Source: Saccharothrix sp. ALI-22-I
GTDB taxonomy: Bacteria > Actinomycetota > Actinomycetes > Mycobacteriales > Pseudonocardiaceae
Assembly (NCBI RefSeq): GCF_001984175.1
Contig: NZ_MTQP01000068.1
Span: 124,001-188,000, forward strand
DNA length: 64,000 nt
Reading direction: 5' to 3'
Below the pieces are notes generated by a model. That model was not told the DNA's origin. It was given only the letters and a program-made list of their open reading frames with translations, and ran no database searches. Made by a program: the position numbers and the translations under genes. This document shows, one piece after another, positions 1-9,020 of the stretch (within the stretch, counting starts at the first letter, position 1; every line of letters begins with the position of its first letter).

Positions 1-590
1 ATGACGACGGTCCGCGCGTGCTCGCGGTGCAGGCGTTGCACGAGGTCGAGCACGTCGATCTGGTGGGCCAGGTCCAGGTAGGTCGTCGGCTCGTCCAGCA
101 GGAGCAGGTCGGTGCCCTGGGCCAGCGCCATGGAGATCCACGCCCGCTGCCGTTGCCCGCCGGACAGCTCGTCCACGGTCCGGTCGGCCAAGTCCGCCAT
201 GGCCGTCATCTCCAGGGCCTCCGTCACGGCCGCCTCGTCGTCCGGCGACCACTGCCGGTACCAGGCCTGGTGCGGGTGCCTGCCGCGCGCCACGAGCTCG
301 GCCACGGTCAGCCCCTCGGGCGCCTGCGGCGACTGCGGCAGCATCGCCAGCACCTTCGCCACCTCACGCGTGGGCGTGCGGTCGATGCGCTTGCCGTCCA
401 GCACCACCGCGCCCGCCCGGGCGGGCAGCAGCCGTCCCAGGGCCCGCAGCAACGTCGACTTGCCGCACCCGTTGGGCCCGATCACCGCCGTCACCGAACC
501 GGACAGCACGTCCAGATCGAGGTCGGACACCACCAGCCGCTCCCCGTACCCGACGGACAGCGACTGGGCCTGGAGCCGAACAGCGGTCAT
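1..590 (-). CDS. Siderophore ABC transporter ATP-binding protein (partial)
   Basis: This is the ATPase of an iron-siderophore importer (FecE/FepC type), on the cytoplasmic face, powering the two permeases encoded just upstream. The start is ATG at 588-590, overlapping the permease stop as ATGA. Walker A (GPNGCGKST) lies near residue 38, followed by the Q-loop (MLPQSPQ), the ABC signature LSGGQRQRA and Walker B (LLLLDEPT). The D-loop (YLDLAHQ) is also present. The gene runs off the left edge, so about the last quarter, including the H-loop, is not seen. Family assignment is firm; the substrate (a ferric siderophore) is inferred from the FecCD neighbours and the iron box. Confidence 0.93.
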   Translation of the reverse strand, partial: MTAVRLQAQSLSVGYGERLVVSDLDLDVLSGSVTAVIGPNGCGKSTLLRALGRLLPARAGAVVLDGKRIDRTPTREVAKVLAMLPQSPQAPEGLTVAELVARGRHPHQAWYRQWSPDDEAAVTEALEMTAMADLADRTVDELSGGQRQRAWISMALAQGTDLLLLDEPTTYLDLAHQIDVLDLVQRLHREHARTVV

Positions 591-1666
591 ACCCGTGCCT
601 CCCGGCGGCTGCGGACGAGCAGGTACATCAGATAGGGCGCGCCGAGCACCGCGGTCACCACGCCGACCGGCAGTTCGAACCCGCCGAACGCCAGCCGCGC
701 GACCAGGTCCGACACCACGACCAGCAGCCCGCCGACGACGGCCGACCCGAGCAGCGGCGGCGTGGCGGTGCCGGCCAGCCGCAACGCGATCTGAGGTGAC
801 GCCAGCGCCACGAAAGCCACCGGACCGGCAGCGGCCGTGGCCACGGCGGCCAGCACGACGGCCAGCAACAGCATCACGCTGCGCGCGCCGTTGAGCCGCA
901 CCCCGAGCCCGCGCACGGTGTCGTCGTCGAACTGGAGCGCACCCAGCAGCCGGGCCCCGATCAGAGCCGCCGGAATCAGCAGCGCCAGCGCCAGCCCGAC
1001 CGGCACGACGTGCTCCCACCCGCGCCCGTTGAGGCTGCCGGTGATCCACACGATCGCCCGCGACGCGTCCGTCACGTCACCGACCGTCAGCAGGTAGTGG
1101 GTGAAGTTGCCCGCCACCGCCGACACACCGATGCCCACGAGCACCAGCCGGAACCCCTCGATCCCCTGCCGCCACGCCAGCCCGTAGACCAAGAGCCCGG
1201 CCAGCAGCCCGCCGGCGAGGCTCGCCAACGGCACCCCGACCCGCGACAACGTCCCGTCGACCGCGCCGAGCGACCCGGCGAACGTGATCACGCTGACCGC
1301 ACCGGCCCCCGCACCCCACGTGACGCCCAGGATGTCCGGGCTCGCCAACGCGTTGCGCGCGATCGTCTGGAAGACCGCCCCCGCGACACCGAGCGCCGCG
1401 CCGACGAACAGGCCGGTCAACGCCCTGGGCAGGCGCAGGTCGAGCACGATGAACCGCTGCCCCCGCGGCCCTCCGCCCATGAGCACGTCGAACACCTGAC
1501 CCAGTGGGATCGGGAAGTCACCCCGCGCCACGCTGACCGCCGCCGCGAGCACCATCAGCCCCAGCCCGACGACCACCACGACGAACGGCCGCCACCGCAG
1601 CGGCCCGGACACCGGTCCGATCCGGAACCCCTTGGCCGGCAGCCCCTTCGCCGGCGACCCCGTCAC
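587..1666 (-). CDS. FecCD-family iron-siderophore permease (second subunit)
   Basis: Membrane permease of an iron-siderophore ABC importer, 359 residues, the usual size for FecCD proteins. It has about nine to ten hydrophobic segments and the family pattern [21 protein letters not shown] near residue 95, where FecCD proteins carry R-x-x-x-G/A-x-x-x-G-x-x-L-x-x-x-G. An N-terminal cytoplasmic tail of about 25 residues precedes the first helix. I chose the GTG at 1664-1666 because it overlaps the stop of the preceding permease (GTGA), indicating translational coupling; the reading frame extends further upstream only inside that gene. It pairs with the 1663-2661 product to form the channel. Confidence 0.92.
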   Translation of the reverse strand: MTGSPAKGLPAKGFRIGPVSGPLRWRPFVVVVVGLGLMVLAAAVSVARGDFPIPLGQVFDVLMGGGPRGQRFIVLDLRLPRALTGLFVGAALGVAGAVFQTIARNALASPDILGVTWGAGAGAVSVITFAGSLGAVDGTLSRVGVPLASLAGGLLAGLLVYGLAWRQGIEGFRLVLVGIGVSAVAGNFTHYLLTVGDVTDASRAIVWITGSLNGRGWEHVVPVGLALALLIPAALIGARLLGALQFDDDTVRGLGVRLNGARSVMLLLAVVLAAVATAAAGPVAFVALASPQIALRLAGTATPPLLGSAVVGGLLVVVSDLVARLAFGGFELPVGVVTAVLGAPYLMYLLVRSRREARV

Positions 1667-2661
1667 AGCTTCACCAGCTTCCGCCGCCGCACCAAGGCGA
1701 CGAAGAACGGCGCGCCGACCAGGGCCATCACCACACCGACCTCCAGCTCGCCCGGCCTGGTCACCACCCGTCCGATGACGTCCGCGACCAGCAGCACGAT
1801 CGCGCCGATCACCCCCGAGAACGGCAGCAGCCACCGGTAGTCCGGCCCGGTCAACGCCCGCGCCGCGTGCGGCACGACCAGACCGAGGAACCCGATCGGC
1901 CCGCACACCGCCACCGCGCCGCCCACGAGCAACGTGGTCGCGACCACGCCCACGACCCGCGTCAACGCCACCCGCTGCCCCAGCGACCGCGCCACGTCGT
2001 CACCGAGGGCCAGCGCGTTCAACCCGACCGCGTTGAACGCCGCCAGCAGCAGCCCCAGCACCAGGAACGGCAGCACCTGCCACAGCACCGCGAGGTCACG
2101 CCCGGCGATCCCGCCGACCTGCCAGAACCGGAACGCGTCGAGGCTCTGCCGGTCCAGCAGCACCAGCGCCGCCACCAGACCCTGCATCAACGCGCTCACC
2201 GCCGCCCCGGCGAGCGCCAACGTCACCGGAGTCGGCCCCGACCGCCCGGAACCGAGCAGGAACACCACGACGCTGGCCACCAACGCGCCCGCGAACGCGA
2301 ACCACACGTACCCGTAGAGACTGGTCACACCCAGCGTGAAGATCGACAGCACGACGGCGAACGCCGCCCCCTGCGTCACGCCCAGGATGCCCGGATCGGC
2401 CAGCGGGTTGCGGGTGTGCCCCTGCATCAACGCCCCACCGACGCCCAGCGCGATGCCCACGGCGACGCCGAGCAGCGTGCGCGGTACCCGCAATTCGCGG
2501 ACGACGAGGTCGTTCTCCAGCCCCACCGGGGCGGTCAACGCGTGCCAGACGTCGCCGAGCGGGATGTCCTTGGCACCGATGGCGACGCTGGCGAGAGCGA
2601 CCAGCACGAGAAGCCCGAGAAGCCCGAGGAGCAGGAACATGCGGGTGCTGCGGAGGGCCAA
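1663..2661 (-). CDS. FecCD-family iron-siderophore permease (first subunit)
   Basis: First gene of the ABC importer operon, 332 residues, a polytopic FecCD permease. The signal-anchor-like first helix is rich in Leu and Val, and the FecCD signature (RVPRTLLGVAVGIALGVGG) lies near residue 60. The start is TTG at 2659-2661, preceded by a strong GGAGGAG seven bases upstream; the ATG seven codons later (2638-2640) is the alternative. A DmdR/IdeR-type iron box lies 33 bases upstream, so the operon is probably repressed by iron. The solute-binding lipoprotein is not in the window. Confidence 0.92.
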   Translation of the reverse strand: MALRSTRMFLLLGLLGLLVLVALASVAIGAKDIPLGDVWHALTAPVGLENDLVVRELRVPRTLLGVAVGIALGVGGALMQGHTRNPLADPGILGVTQGAAFAVVLSIFTLGVTSLYGYVWFAFAGALVASVVVFLLGSGRSGPTPVTLALAGAAVSALMQGLVAALVLLDRQSLDAFRFWQVGGIAGRDLAVLWQVLPFLVLGLLLAAFNAVGLNALALGDDVARSLGQRVALTRVVGVVATTLLVGGAVAVCGPIGFLGLVVPHAARALTGPDYRWLLPFSGVIGAIVLLVADVIGRVVTRPGELEVGVVMALVGAPFFVALVRRRKLVKL

Positions 2662-2693
2662 AGTGCTGCTCCTCCCGCGCCGGCCGAGTTCGG

Positions 2694-2712
2694 TGAGGCA
2701 AGCCTAACCGAA
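2694..2712 (-). promoter_or_regulatory. Iron box (DmdR/IdeR/DtxR operator)
   Basis: On the minus strand the 19 bases read TTCGGTTAGGCTTGCCTCA, which matches 15 of 19 positions of the DtxR/IdeR consensus TTAGGTTAGGCTAACCTAA. It sits directly upstream of the FecCD operon, where a repressor would block transcription under iron sufficiency. The match is seen directly; binding is inferred. Confidence 0.75.
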
Positions 2713-2860
2713 TGCGTTGCGATGATTGGCGGACACGCTCCGTGCCACCGAACGGTCGAGCGGAAGATCGCCGAACGGCACCCGGAACGCCCGGAACGGT
2801 GCGCGGAAAAGATCATCGTTTCGCGGAGGGCGGTAGCCGCGGGTTCACAAATACAACCGA

Positions 2861-2886
2861 GGGGCACCGGACGAATCCGGTGCCCC
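2861..2886. terminator. Terminator hairpin downstream of lsr2
   Basis: A perfect 11-bp stem (GGGGCACCGGA / TCCGGTGCCCC) with a CGAA tetraloop, 51 bases past the lsr2 stop. It probably ends lsr2 transcription before it reaches the iron-uptake promoter. It lacks a long T tract, as is common in actinomycetes. Confidence 0.75.
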
Positions 2887-2936
2887 TTCGTCGATTGACG
2901 TAATTGCCGTGGCCTGCGCCACGTCAATCACTCCCG

Positions 2937-3284
2937 TCAGCCCTGCTGGTGGTAAGCCTCCAGCACCTCGGCCGGGATGCGCCCGCGATCGGAGACCTTC
3001 ATCCCCTGCTTGCGCGCCCACTCCCGAATGGCCTGGTTCTGCTCGCGATCCGCCGAAGCCGGACGAGCCGCCTTCACACCGGCCGGACGACCCGGACCGC
3101 GCTTGCGGCCACCCGCCTTGCGGGCACTGGCGACGAAGTCGGCGAGAGCGTCACGGAGCCTGTCCGCATTGCTCGCAGAAAGGTCGATCTCGTAGGACAC
3201 ACCGTCCAATCCGAAGCCGACCGTCTCCTCGGCCTTCCCGCCGTCCAGGTCATCGACCAGGGTCACGGTGACCTTCTGCGCCAT
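2937..3284 (-). CDS. lsr2: Lsr2-family nucleoid-associated protein
   Basis: Xenogeneic silencer that bridges DNA and binds AT-rich minor grooves. The 115 residues match the family length. The N-terminal oligomerisation domain starts [15 protein letters not shown] and includes the E-T-V-x-F-G-x-D-G-x-x-Y-E-I-D-L strand pattern. A basic linker ([12 protein letters not shown]) follows, and the C-terminal DNA-binding domain has the typical [19 protein letters not shown], where the R-G-R core enters the minor groove. The gene lies next to lysS, as in mycobacteria. It is a candidate silencer of the AT-richer island at 32-38 kb, which is inference. Confidence 0.97.
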   Translation of the reverse strand: MAQKVTVTLVDDLDGGKAEETVGFGLDGVSYEIDLSASNADRLRDALADFVASARKAGGRKRGPGRPAGVKAARPASADREQNQAIREWARKQGMKVSDRGRIPAEVLEAYHQQG

Positions 3285-3398
3285 GCGTATCCTCCTGGAC
3301 TCGAATGCGCGGTGTTCCCCGACCGCGACCTTAAAGCATTGGCGAGTGCAGGTTAGCGCACAACTCCCTGAATGCGCCCCCCGAGTCCGAGGTGTTAC

Positions 3399-4910
3399 TC
3401 ATTCAGGGCGAACGAGGGGGAACAGGATCGTCTCCCGGATACCGAGACCGGTGAGCGCCATCAGCAGCCGGTCGATGCCCATTCCCACACCACCGCTCGG
3501 TGGCATTCCGTACTCCAGTGATCGCAGAAAGTCTTCATCGACCGGCATCGCCTCGACGTCACCGGTCGCACCAAGGCGTGCCTGGGCTTCCAACCGCTCC
3601 CGCTCGACCACCGGGTCCACCAGTTCCGAGTATCCCGTGGCCAACTCGAAACCGCGCACGTAGAGGTCCCACTTTTCGGCGACCCCCGGCCGGCTGCGGT
3701 GCTGACGGGTGAGCGGCGAGGTCTCCACCGGGAAATCGCGCACAAACGTGGGCGCGTGCAGGGTGTCCCCGACCAGGTGCTCCCACAGCTCCTCGACCAG
3801 CTTGCCGTGACCGAGCTTGGGGTCGGTCTCCAGGCCGTGCTTGTCCGCGAGCTTGCGCAGCCGCTCCGGAGAAGTTTCGGGCGTGACCTCTTCACCGACC
3901 GCGTCGGACAACGAGTCGTACATGCTCAACGTGGTCCACTCGCCACCGAGGTCGTACTCGGAACCGTCGACCAGCGTCACCACGTGCGAACCGGCGACGG
4001 CCAGCGCGGCCTCCTGGATCAGCTCCCGGGTCAGCACCGCGTTCGTGTCGTAGGTGGCGTACGCCTCGTAGTACTCCAACATGGAGAACTCGGGCGAATG
4101 CGACGAGTCCATGCCCTCGTTGCGGAAGTTGCGGTTGATCTCGAAGACCTTCTCGATACCGCCTACCACACACCGCTTGAGGTACAGCTCCGGCGCGATC
4201 CGCAGGAACAGGTCGATGTCGAGCGCGTTCGAGCGGGTGACGAACGGCCGGGCGGTCGCACCGCCCTGCAACGTCTGCAACATCGGCGTCTCGACTTCGA
4301 TGAAACCGCGCCGGTGGAACGACTCCCGCAACGAGCGCACCACGGTCGCCCGGTTGCGCACCGTGTTCCGCGCCTGCTCACGCAGGATCAGATCCACGTA
4401 CCGCTGGCGAATGCGGGTTTCCTCGGCGAGTTCCTTGTGCGCGACCGGCAACGGGCGCAACGCCTTCGCCGTGATCGCCCACCGGTCCGCCATCACCGAC
4501 AGTTCGCCGCGGCGGGACGTGATGACCTCGCCGTGCACGAATACGTGGTCGCCCAAGTCGACGTCGGACTTCCATTCGCCCAGCGCCTGCTCGCCCACAC
4601 CGGCCAGGCTCAGCATGGCCTGCAGTTCGGTGCCGTCGCCTTCACGCAGTGTCGCGAAGCACAACTTGCCGGTGTTGCGGATGAACATGACCCGGCCGGT
4701 CACACCGACGACTTCACCGGTCGCGGTGTCCGGCTCCAGTCCCTGATGTGCTTCGCGGACCTCGCGCAACGTGTGCGTGCGCGGTACTTCGACCGGATAG
4801 GGATCGACACCGCGTTCCAGCAGTCGCGCCCGCTTCTCCCGGCGCACCCTCAGCTGCTCGGGGAGATCGTCGTCGCTGGTCGCGGAACCGGTCGCTGGCT
4901 GCTCACTCAC
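3399..4910 (-). CDS. lysS: Lysine--tRNA ligase, class II
   Basis: Charges tRNA-Lys with lysine in the cytoplasm. The 503 residues match bacterial LysS. An N-terminal OB-fold anticodon-binding domain (about residues 60-160, including [17 protein letters not shown]) precedes the class II catalytic core. Motif 2 is seen as [14 protein letters not shown] and motif 3 as [13 protein letters not shown] near the C-terminus. The start is the ATG at 4908-4910. It is separated from lsr2 by about 115 bases and is divergent from the methyltransferase gene. Confidence 0.97.
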   Translation of the reverse strand: MSEQPATGSATSDDDLPEQLRVRREKRARLLERGVDPYPVEVPRTHTLREVREAHQGLEPDTATGEVVGVTGRVMFIRNTGKLCFATLREGDGTELQAMLSLAGVGEQALGEWKSDVDLGDHVFVHGEVITSRRGELSVMADRWAITAKALRPLPVAHKELAEETRIRQRYVDLILREQARNTVRNRATVVRSLRESFHRRGFIEVETPMLQTLQGGATARPFVTRSNALDIDLFLRIAPELYLKRCVVGGIEKVFEINRNFRNEGMDSSHSPEFSMLEYYEAYATYDTNAVLTRELIQEAALAVAGSHVVTLVDGSEYDLGGEWTTLSMYDSLSDAVGEEVTPETSPERLRKLADKHGLETDPKLGHGKLVEELWEHLVGDTLHAPTFVRDFPVETSPLTRQHRSRPGVAEKWDLYVRGFELATGYSELVDPVVERERLEAQARLGATGDVEAMPVDEDFLRSLEYGMPPSGGVGMGIDRLLMALTGLGIRETILFPLVRPE

Positions 4911-4959
4911 AAGGGGAAGGGTACGGAAAGACCGCTCGGGAAAACGAACCGGATCTCAC

Positions 4960-4965
4960 TAGGCT
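4960..4965 (+). promoter_or_regulatory. -10 element of a leaderless gene
   Basis: TAGGCT fits the actinobacterial TAnnnT -10 box and ends seven bases before the GTG at 4973. Transcription would start at or next to the start codon, giving a leaderless mRNA; no Shine-Dalgarno is visible. Inferred from spacing only. Confidence 0.45.
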
Positions 4966-4972
4966 GTGCGTG

Positions 4973-5734
4973 GTGACGGGAGATGACTTGCGGGCCCGGC
5001 GCGCGCACTCCTTCGGAGCGCACGCCTCGGCTTACGCGGAACACCGACCGGACTACCCGATCGAGGCCATCAGATGGGCCCTGGAGCCACTGGGCGAGGG
5101 GCCGCACCACGTGGTGGACCTCGCCGCGGGTACCGGCAAGCTGACCGGCGGCCTGCTCGCCGAGGGCCACCAGGTGACGGCCGTCGAGCCGGACGAGGGG
5201 ATGCTGTCGGAACTGGTGCGCCGGCACGGTCCGGCGCGCGCGCTGCCCGGCAGCGCGGAGCGCATCCCGGTGCCGGACGGCACCGTGGACGCGGTGCTGG
5301 TCGGGCAGGCGTTCCACTGGTTCGACCCCGAGCGGGCGCTGCCGGAGATCGCCCGCGTGCTGCGGCCCGGCGGTGTGGTGGCCGCGATGTGGAACGGCGA
5401 CGACGTCACGGTGCCGTGGGTCGCCGAGTTCGGCGAGGTGAGCACGTCCAGCGTCAGCGTGAAGGACCTGCACGGCGACTGGATGCCGACGCACGAGCTG
5501 TTCACCGTGCCCACCGAGCGGCTGTTCAAGCACACCCACCGGCGCACCGCCGAGTCGCTGGTGGCCACCATCAACACGCACTCGCACGTCCTGGTGATCT
5601 CGGAGGACGAACGGGACGAGCTGAACGCGCGGATGCTCGCGTTCCTCAAGTCCCGTCCGGAAACCGCCGAGGGCGAGTTCGACTACCCGTTGATGACCCT
5701 GGTGAAGCGCATGGTGTGCACCAAGACCGCATGA
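4973..5734 (+). CDS. Class I SAM-dependent methyltransferase
   Basis: Cytoplasmic small-molecule methyltransferase of the Methyltransf_11 type, 253 residues. The SAM-binding motif I is VVDLAAGTGKLTGGL (about residues 44-58), followed by the acidic end of strand 2 (VEPDEGML) and the motif IV region VDAVLVGQAFHWFDPERAL. The F-H-W-F-D pattern is typical of a broad family annotated as UbiE/trans-aconitate-like methyltransferases. The substrate is unknown. The start is GTG at 4973, with another GTG at 4970; a -10 box immediately upstream suggests a leaderless transcript. Confidence 0.85.
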   Translation: MTGDDLRARRAHSFGAHASAYAEHRPDYPIEAIRWALEPLGEGPHHVVDLAAGTGKLTGGLLAEGHQVTAVEPDEGMLSELVRRHGPARALPGSAERIPVPDGTVDAVLVGQAFHWFDPERALPEIARVLRPGGVVAAMWNGDDVTVPWVAEFGEVSTSSVSVKDLHGDWMPTHELFTVPTERLFKHTHRRTAESLVATINTHSHVLVISEDERDELNARMLAFLKSRPETAEGEFDYPLMTLVKRMVCTKTA

Positions 5735-5780
5735 TCTCACCGCGTGACCTCACCGCGAGGTCGACTCCCCAGGCGACCTC

Positions 5781-5804
5781 GCCCGCCGTCTGCGGAGCAG
5801 CGGC
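5781..5804 (+). repeat. Dispersed 24-bp intergenic repeat, copy 1
   Basis: The 24 bases in this gap recur exactly, inverted, at 22994-23017. In that opposite orientation the sequence can fold as GCCG-CTGC, loop TCC, GCAG-A-CGGC with one bulged A. Both copies lie just downstream of gene ends, so a REP-like or terminator role is possible. Confidence 0.6.
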
Positions 5805-5824
5805 CATCAACACGACGTGATCCC

Positions 5825-6610
5825 CTATTTCATGTTGCGCTCGAAAACCAGCCGCAGGCCCAGCAACGTCAGATCCGGCACGTGCGCCTGGATGGTGGCC
5901 GACTCGGTCACCACCAGGGGCGCGAGACCGCCGGTGGCGATGACCGTGACCGGGCCCGGCTCGCTGAGCTGGAGTTCGTCCACGATCCGTCTCACCAGGC
6001 CGTCCACTTGGCCGACGAAGCCGTAGACGATGCCGGACTGCAGGCATTCCACGGTGTTCTTGCCGATCACCGACCGGGGCCGCACCAGCTCGACCTTGCG
6101 CAGCTGCGCGGCGCGTGCCGCGAGGGCGTCCACGGAGATCTCGATGCCGGGCGCCAGCGCGCCGCCCAGGAACTCGCCCTTGGCCGAGATCACGTCGAGG
6201 TTCGTGGACGTGCCGAAGTCGACCACCACGCACGCCGTGCTGTGCAGGTGGTGCGCGGCCAACGTGTTGATCACCCGGTCGGAGCCCACCTCCTTGGGGT
6301 TGTCCACCAGCAGCGGCACGCCGGTCCGCACGCCCGGCTCGACCAGCACCTTCGGCACGGTCGAGTAGTACCGGCCGAGCATCACCCGCAGTTCACGCAG
6401 CACCGCGGGCACGGTGGACAGCGCCGAGATGCCGGTGATCTTGTCGGCGTACTCGCCGAGCAGACCGCGCATGGTCAACGCCAGCTCGTCGGCGGTCATC
6501 CGGGCGTCGGTGCGCATCCGCCAGTCGCGGACGAGCGCGGCGGAATCGCCCGTGCCGTCGTAGAGGCCCAGGACGATGTTGGTGTTGCCGACATCGATGG
6601 CGAGCAGCAC
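5825..6610 (-). CDS. coaX: Type III pantothenate kinase
   Basis: Phosphorylates pantothenate, the first step from vitamin B5 to coenzyme A. The 261 residues match CoaX. The phosphate-1 loop is seen as DVGNTNIVLG at residues 6-15, the PHOSPHATE 2 motif as VVDFGTSTNLDVI near residue 125, and the substrate-binding G-x-D-R as VGSDRVINTLAA. The adenosine motif region ATGGLAPLV is near residue 225. It is last in the panC-panD-coaX operon, 27 bases after panD. Confidence 0.95.
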   Translation of the reverse strand: MLLAIDVGNTNIVLGLYDGTGDSAALVRDWRMRTDARMTADELALTMRGLLGEYADKITGISALSTVPAVLRELRVMLGRYYSTVPKVLVEPGVRTGVPLLVDNPKEVGSDRVINTLAAHHLHSTACVVVDFGTSTNLDVISAKGEFLGGALAPGIEISVDALAARAAQLRKVELVRPRSVIGKNTVECLQSGIVYGFVGQVDGLVRRIVDELQLSEPGPVTVIATGGLAPLVVTESATIQAHVPDLTLLGLRLVFERNMK

Positions 6611-6637
6611 AGCGGGTCTCCCCCTGGTTTCGGCCTA

Positions 6638-7132
6638 CTAGTCCTCGGCCTGGATCAACGCGTCCAGCGCCGCCGCGTCCTCGGTCTCCGCCGACACCGG
6701 CTCCGCCTGGGCCGGTCTCTGCGCGGTCGTCGACCCGTTGACCAGTCCGGAACCCTCCGGAGCGCGCGCCGGGTCGGCGCCCAGGTCGACCACCTTGTTG
6801 TCGGCGTCGACGAAGACCACCTTCGGTTCGTACACCCGTGCCTCGGCGTCGTCCATCTGCCCGTAGGCGATGAGGATCACCAGGTCGCCCGGCTTCACCA
6901 GGTGCGCCGCCGCGCCGTTGATGCCGATCACGCCGGTGCCCCGCTCGCCGGGGATGACGTAGGTCTCCAGGCGCGCGCCGTTGGTGACGTCCACGATCGC
7001 GACCTGCTCGCCGGCCAGCAGGTCGGCGGCGTCCATCAGGTCCTCGTCCACCGTGACCGAGCCGACGTAGTGCAGGTCGGCCTGGGTGACGGTGGCCCGG
7101 TGGATCTTCGACTTGAGCATGGTGCGCAACAT
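6638..7132 (-). CDS. panD: Aspartate 1-decarboxylase (pyruvoyl enzyme)
   Basis: Makes beta-alanine from aspartate for pantothenate synthesis. The proenzyme self-cleaves between Gly24 and Ser25 (HYVGSVTVD is visible at the right position) to give the pyruvoyl cofactor. Conserved features include K9, H11, Y22, the active-site Y58-equivalent region ([13 protein letters not shown]) and the NGAAAHL motif. At 164 residues it is longer than the usual 126-139, because of an Ala/Glu-rich C-terminal tail of about 35 residues. In M. tuberculosis the PanD tail influences protein stability; whether this longer one does is unknown. Confidence 0.96.
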   Translation of the reverse strand: MLRTMLKSKIHRATVTQADLHYVGSVTVDEDLMDAADLLAGEQVAIVDVTNGARLETYVIPGERGTGVIGINGAAAHLVKPGDLVILIAYGQMDDAEARVYEPKVVFVDADNKVVDLGADPARAPEGSGLVNGSTTAQRPAQAEPVSAETEDAAALDALIQAED

Positions 7133-7151
7133 CGCGGTCCCCTTACTCGTG

Positions 7152-8042
7152 CTACTCGTCGCCGCTGCCGAGCAGCACGGCGGCGTTGTCGATCAGTCGG
7201 GTGGAGCCGACGCGGGCGGCCACCAGCAGGCGGGCGTCGCCGTTCTCCGGGGCCGGGCCGAGGTCGGGCGCCCGCAGCTCCAGGTAGTCCAGCTCGATGC
7301 CGGGCACCGCGGCGAGGGTGTCGCGCGCGGCCTTGAGCACGGCGTCCGCGCCCTGTCCGCTGACGTACGCGCCCGCCACCAGGGCGGCGGACAACGTGGT
7401 CGCGGCGGAGCGCTCGTCGGCGGACAGGTAGCGGTTGCGCGAGGACAGCGCCAGGCCGTCCGGCTCGCGCACGGTCGGCACGCCGACCACGTCCAGCGGG
7501 AAGTTCAGGTCGCGCGCCATCCGGTGGATCAGCGTGAGCTGCTGGTAGTCCTTCTCGCCGAACACCGCGTAGGTGGGCTGCACGATGTTGAACAGCTTGG
7601 CGACCACGGACAGCACGCCGGTGAAGTGGCCGGGCCTGGTCTTGCCCTCCAGCTCGTCGCCGAGCGGGCCGGGGTCCACCGTGACGGTGCCGCCGGGCAG
7701 GTACATGTCGTCCACGGACGGCGCGAACACCAGGCCGACGCGCTCCTCGCGGCAGATGTCCACATCGGACTCGAAGCTGCGCGGGTAGCGGTCGAAGTCC
7801 TCGTTCGGGCCGAACTGCGTCGGGTTCACGAAGATGGAGACGACGACCACGGTGTTCTGCATGACCTGCGCTTCGCGGATCAGCTTGCGGTGACCCGCGT
7901 GCAGCGCGCCCATGGTCGGCACCAGGGCGATGTTGCGACCGGCCGCCTTCAACGCCCTGGTGACGCGGTGCAGCCGTGCCGGGTCGCGGTGCACCGTCAC
8001 GTCGTTCGGCGTGTAGTCGTCCTTGGTGAGCGGCTTGGTCAT
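7152..8042 (-). CDS. panC: Pantothenate synthetase
   Basis: Joins pantoate and beta-alanine using ATP. The 296 residues fit the family. The HIGH-like nucleotide motif is [10 protein letters not shown] (about residues 41-50), followed by the substrate loop [26 protein letters not shown] and the KMSKS-like region [10 protein letters not shown]. The N-terminus has about 15 extra residues before the core. The ATG at 8040-8042 overlaps the upstream gene's stop (ATGA), so the two are translationally coupled. Confidence 0.97.
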   Translation of the reverse strand: MTKPLTKDDYTPNDVTVHRDPARLHRVTRALKAAGRNIALVPTMGALHAGHRKLIREAQVMQNTVVVVSIFVNPTQFGPNEDFDRYPRSFESDVDICREERVGLVFAPSVDDMYLPGGTVTVDPGPLGDELEGKTRPGHFTGVLSVVAKLFNIVQPTYAVFGEKDYQQLTLIHRMARDLNFPLDVVGVPTVREPDGLALSSRNRYLSADERSAATTLSAALVAGAYVSGQGADAVLKAARDTLAAVPGIELDYLELRAPDLGPAPENGDARLLVAARVGSTRLIDNAAVLLGSGDE

Positions 8043-8929
8043 GCCTGTTCCTCAAGAGTGGTGCGGACGTCGGACGCCAGTTCGGGCTTGAGCAGCCCGG
8101 CGGCCTGAGCGCGCGCCGCGGTGCGGAGCGCGAGAACCCGGTATGCGGACAGGGTGTCCTGGTCGGCGAGCACCGCCAGGTGCTTGGCCACGGTGCCCGC
8201 GTCGCCGCGTGCGACCGGACCGGTGAGGGCGCGGTCGCCGTGCCGCAGGGCGTTGTCCAGCGCGGCGGACAGCAGCGGGCCGAGCATCCGCTCGGCGTCC
8301 TCGATACCGGCGCCGCGCAGCAGGTCCGCGCAGTCGGCAACCAGGGTGATCAGGTGGTTCGCGCCGTGCGCGAGGGCGGCGTGGTAGAGCGGGCGGGCGG
8401 CCTCGGGGACGCGCACCGGTTCAGCGGACATCTCCACCACCAGCGCCTCGCCCACGTTCCACGCGATCTCGTCGTCGTCGGCCGCGGTGACGCCGACCGA
8501 GCAGGCGTTCATCCGCTGCACGTCCTCGACGCGGCCGGTGAACGTCATGACCGGGTGCAGCGCCACGCACAGCGCGCCCAGCTCGGTGGCGGGCCGAAGG
8601 ACGTCCACGCCCTGCGCGCCGCTGGTGTGCACGACGATCTGCCCGGCCCGCAGCGAACCGGTGGCGACGAGGCCGCGGACCAGGCCCGCCAGCTCGTCGT
8701 CCGGCACGGCGAGCAGCACCAGGTCGGCGGAGGCGGCGACTTCCGGTGGCGGCAGCACGAGCGCGTCCGGCAGCAGGTCTTCGGCGCGGCGCAGCGAGTC
8801 GCGGGAGACGGCGGAGACGGCGCTCACGACGTGGCCCGCGCGGGTCAGCGCGGCGCCCAGCACCGAACCCACCCGGCCTGCCGAGATCACTCCCACGGCC
8901 AGCCGCGCGGGGCGGGGGGTCGCGTCCAT
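8039..8929 (-). CDS. Rossmann-like/DUF2520 oxidoreductase-like protein
   Basis: A 296-residue protein with an N-terminal NAD(P)-binding Rossmann fold ([21 protein letters not shown], about residues 12-32) and a C-terminal helical DUF2520 domain containing the conserved [17 protein letters not shown]. The fold resembles 6-phosphogluconate dehydrogenase-type and ketopantoate reductases. It heads the panC-panD-coaX operon and overlaps panC, and the same neighbours occur in mycobacteria. A role in pantoate formation (a PanE-like step) is plausible from fold and context, but I see no direct evidence for it. Confidence 0.85.
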   Translation of the reverse strand: MDATPRPARLAVGVISAGRVGSVLGAALTRAGHVVSAVSAVSRDSLRRAEDLLPDALVLPPPEVAASADLVLLAVPDDELAGLVRGLVATGSLRAGQIVVHTSGAQGVDVLRPATELGALCVALHPVMTFTGRVEDVQRMNACSVGVTAADDDEIAWNVGEALVVEMSAEPVRVPEAARPLYHAALAHGANHLITLVADCADLLRGAGIEDAERMLGPLLSAALDNALRHGDRALTGPVARGDAGTVAKHLAVLADQDTLSAYRVLALRTAARAQAAGLLKPELASDVRTTLEEQA

Positions 8930-9020
8930 GCGACGTACTCCTTCAGGCGGCGTTCCAGGCCCTGATGTGCGGGTACCGGACGACGGGCGCGAGCGTAATC
9001 CGGTGTGTTGCGATCAGCGC

